From positions 1 through 64,000 of the forward strand of contig NZ_CP111065.1 in the NCBI RefSeq assembly GCF_026250525.1: a stretch of 64,000 bases of DNA, written 5' to 3'. The translations under genes and the position numbers were made by a program. The DNA is from Chondrinema litorale (GTDB taxonomy: Bacteria; Bacteroidota; Bacteroidia; Cytophagales; Flammeovirgaceae). The notes beneath the pieces were generated by a model. The model did not search any database. It was not told where the DNA came from and was given only the letters and a program-made list of their open reading frames with translations. How positions within the stretch are numbered: the stretch's first letter is position 1; every line of letters begins with the position of its first letter. Of the stretch, positions 62,499-64,000 are shown one piece after another.

Positions 62499-62546
62499 AA
62501 ATAAATTAAATATTGTTCAAATAAGAAAAACTCTTATATTTACACT

Positions 62547-63836
62547 ATGGAAACAGATGCTAAAAACATAGATTTATTAGCCAATCAAATTGGTGTACCT
62601 GCAAAGCTTCAGGATATGATACATTTATTTGTAAAAAGGCTAAGAGAAGTGGAGCATGATAAAAGTGAATTAGTCAAGCTATGTAGAGAAGAAACGAAAG
62701 TAGTTAAAAATGCTTGGTTAAATCTCAATACTCAAAATAGATACTTTTCAATATATAATAAAATCTTGAAGGAGCTTGAGCTATCAGATTTAGCAAAAAG
62801 CATTGTGTTTGGTCATAGAGATAAAGATCGTCAGTTTCCCTATTTCGGTTTAAGTAATGATGAATATCAAGAGCGTAAAATGGTATATGGTCAAAAAGCC
62901 ATAGACAGAGCTGACAAAAAAGTATTAAAAATAGAATCTAAAGAAAAACATGATGCTTTAATTGAAAGAGCAACAGAATTACTTTCTTCTACAAGCTATT
63001 TAGAGCAAATTTCAGCCATTGCTTTATTGACAGGAAGAAGAACTATAGAAATAGTAAAAAAAGGTCAATTTAGGGCTTATAATCCTTTTAAAGGCTCCAA
63101 TATAAAGCTGAAAAAGATGAAGTATAATCAGCAGTTTGTTTATTTCAAAGGGCAAGCTAAAGGAGGGAGGGCAGAAGAATTTCCAATACCTGTTCTTGCA
63201 TCTCCTAAATTGGTACTAGAATCAATTGATAGGCTTAGATCAGAAAGAGATTTCGATTCTATGACTGATAAGCAGATAAACAATAATATGGCAAATCTAA
63301 CTAGAGTAAGAGCAGGTAAAAAAGATGGAGCTGGAAGAAGCATTATTGATAAAGCTTTTGGTGATTTTATAGAACTAGAGGAAGAAACGACATTATCACT
63401 TCACAAATTAAGAGATGTTTATGCTAATATCTGTTTGCATAAATATGAACAGTTTTCTAAGCTAAAAGGAGAGCAGTATATCAAATATATTTTAGGTGAG
63501 AGAAATTACTTATCTGTAAGTGTTGAGAGACATTATAATAAAACTGAAATAAAGGATAATACTGATTTTGAAAAATACATTATTGAACTGTTTGAAACGA
63601 CTAAATTAAGGGAGCTAACAGATGGAAAAAAACAGTTACTACTTGATATTATAGAATATATATCCTCTAAAATAAAAACCTTTGATATAGATAAGATCGT
63701 CTTATACTTTTATACTCATGATAAAGCAAGAGGTATCTATCAGGAGTTAAAAGAAACGGAAATAAACTTTAAATGGAAGGAAGTATCTTTTGTAAATAAA
63801 ATGTTTGAGTTCATTGGTTCTCAGGTGGTGAAATAA
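62547..63836 (+). CDS. putative protelomerase (hairpin telomere resolvase)
   Basis: 429 residues. The central part matches, in order, the catalytic blocks of phage N15 TelN as I know it: LLTGRRTIEI (catalytic-type Arg165) then GQF, VYFKGQAKGGR (Lys205), INNNMANLTRVR..IIDKAFGDF, LHKLRDVYANI (Arg289) and VERHYNKTEI (nucleophile-type Tyr330 next to His329). Ordinary tyrosine integrases lack GQAK and this GRR.IEI context. The length equals ResT and TelA (about 440-450). TelN has LGH before the Tyr; here the position is LGE (Glu318), with a longer spacing to Tyr, so one catalytic residue is altered or supplied by His329. Such enzymes cut a palindrome and seal hairpin ends of linear replicons. It lies 141 bases after parB. 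Confidence 0.8.
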   Translation: METDAKNIDLLANQIGVPAKLQDMIHLFVKRLREVEHDKSELVKLCREETKVVKNAWLNLNTQNRYFSIYNKILKELELSDLAKSIVFGHRDKDRQFPYFGLSNDEYQERKMVYGQKAIDRADKKVLKIESKEKHDALIERATELLSSTSYLEQISAIALLTGRRTIEIVKKGQFRAYNPFKGSNIKLKKMKYNQQFVYFKGQAKGGRAEEFPIPVLASPKLVLESIDRLRSERDFDSMTDKQINNNMANLTRVRAGKKDGAGRSIIDKAFGDFIELEEETTLSLHKLRDVYANICLHKYEQFSKLKGEQYIKYILGERNYLSVSVERHYNKTEIKDNTDFEKYIIELFETTKLRELTDGKKQLLLDIIEYISSKIKTFDIDKIVLYFYTHDKARGIYQELKETEINFKWKEVSFVNKMFEFIGSQVVK

Positions 63837-64000
63837 AAATCTTAATATATAGATCTATGATTAAGAATTATATCAGTTTTTTCAGTTTTAATATTCTTCG
63901 TTTTAAATATTTTTCTATTTTTTTATCTAAAAAATAAATTTTGTAGTCTAAATCCTTAGTTATATTTTGAAACAGTACCAACAAAAAGATAAAAGAAATC
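63837..64000. other. 3' flank of the telomere-resolvase-like gene
   Basis: No gene is seen to the window end. The only structure found is a near-palindrome at 63841-63865: CTTAAT/ATTAAG outer arms around a perfect 10-bp ATAGATCTAT. It may be the terminator of the resolvase gene, since a T6 run follows at about 63878, or a small telomere-like inverted repeat. Confidence 0.45.

Noticed and set aside
62547..63836. Ordinary tyrosine integrase or XerC/D-type recombinase
   Set aside because: GRR.IEI followed by GQF, GQAK and the INN.L..AF block are protelomerase features, the HxxR box is replaced by KLRD, and no phage integrase N-terminal domain is seen.

Overview
The window looks like about 64 kb of a large conjugative plasmid, or a plasmid-like accessory replicon, from a marine-type Bacteroidota, probably order Cytophagales. 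The evidence is very AT-rich DNA, Bacteroidetes-type Tra/VirB genes, a protease with a type IX secretion tail, many short lipoproteins, a leucine-rich-repeat gene, and translation starts without strong Shine-Dalgarno sites. The taxonomic placement is inference. No rRNA, tRNA or CRISPR was seen.

Layout. 0-6 kb: DUF932-like protein, a BfmA/BtgA-like mobilization protein behind a structured intergenic element, then a GNAT-like protein and hybrid two-component regulator in one operon. 6-18.6 kb: an insertion-sequence graveyard. An IS481 element (exact ends, 7-bp target duplication) and an ISL3 element have trimmed one small gene at both ends, and an IS66 element has truncated an LRR gene. A GTPase and a 1088-residue sacsin-like ATPase with a C-terminal nuclease-like domain follow, then a complete IS3 element. 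18.6-26 kb: secreted and outer-membrane proteins, a DUF5712-like relaxase, an XRE regulator with a palindromic operator, a membrane protein with a C-terminal winged helix, and a decayed methyltransferase. 26.3-31.6 kb: a giant Toprim-helicase replication protein, eight 55-bp tandem repeats (possible iterons) and a Bro-N protein. 31.9-47 kb: a type IV secretion locus (TraE/F/G/J/K/N/M-like, four tandem VirB5-like paralogs, accessory membrane proteins, coupling protein). 47-60.5 kb: VWA protein, cell-wall hydrolase, M12-type secreted protease, ChW-repeat protein, topoisomerase III and lipoproteins. 60.7-63.8 kb: ParA with a fused HTH, ParB, and a protein strongly resembling hairpin-telomere resolvases (protelomerases).

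Three observations stand out. (1) The gene next to parAB has the protelomerase signature (GRR.IEI, GQAK, KLRD.YA, HY), suggesting that this replicon, or a relative, is linear with covalently closed ends. Its usual catalytic His position is Glu. (2) Every clear transposase frame break in ISL3, IS66 and IS3 (five sites in three unrelated families) is an insertion of exactly 14 nt. Each consists of a different 11-nt 4-3-4 hairpin plus 3 nt, placed inside an otherwise perfectly open gene. The constant architecture with variable sequence is not explained by any element I know. (3) A motif close to TATAAAGTTGTTTTT sits directly upstream of at least six plasmid transcription units and looks like a plasmid-wide promoter or leader element.

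How the parts fit: the relaxase and BfmA-like protein, coupling protein and T4SS form a transfer system. The Toprim-helicase, repeats and Bro-N protein probably form a replication region. ParA/ParB and the putative telomere resolvase would handle segregation and end formation. Shared short operators (AGTAGAAAAATA; TGTAAA..TTTACA) link modules that lie far apart.
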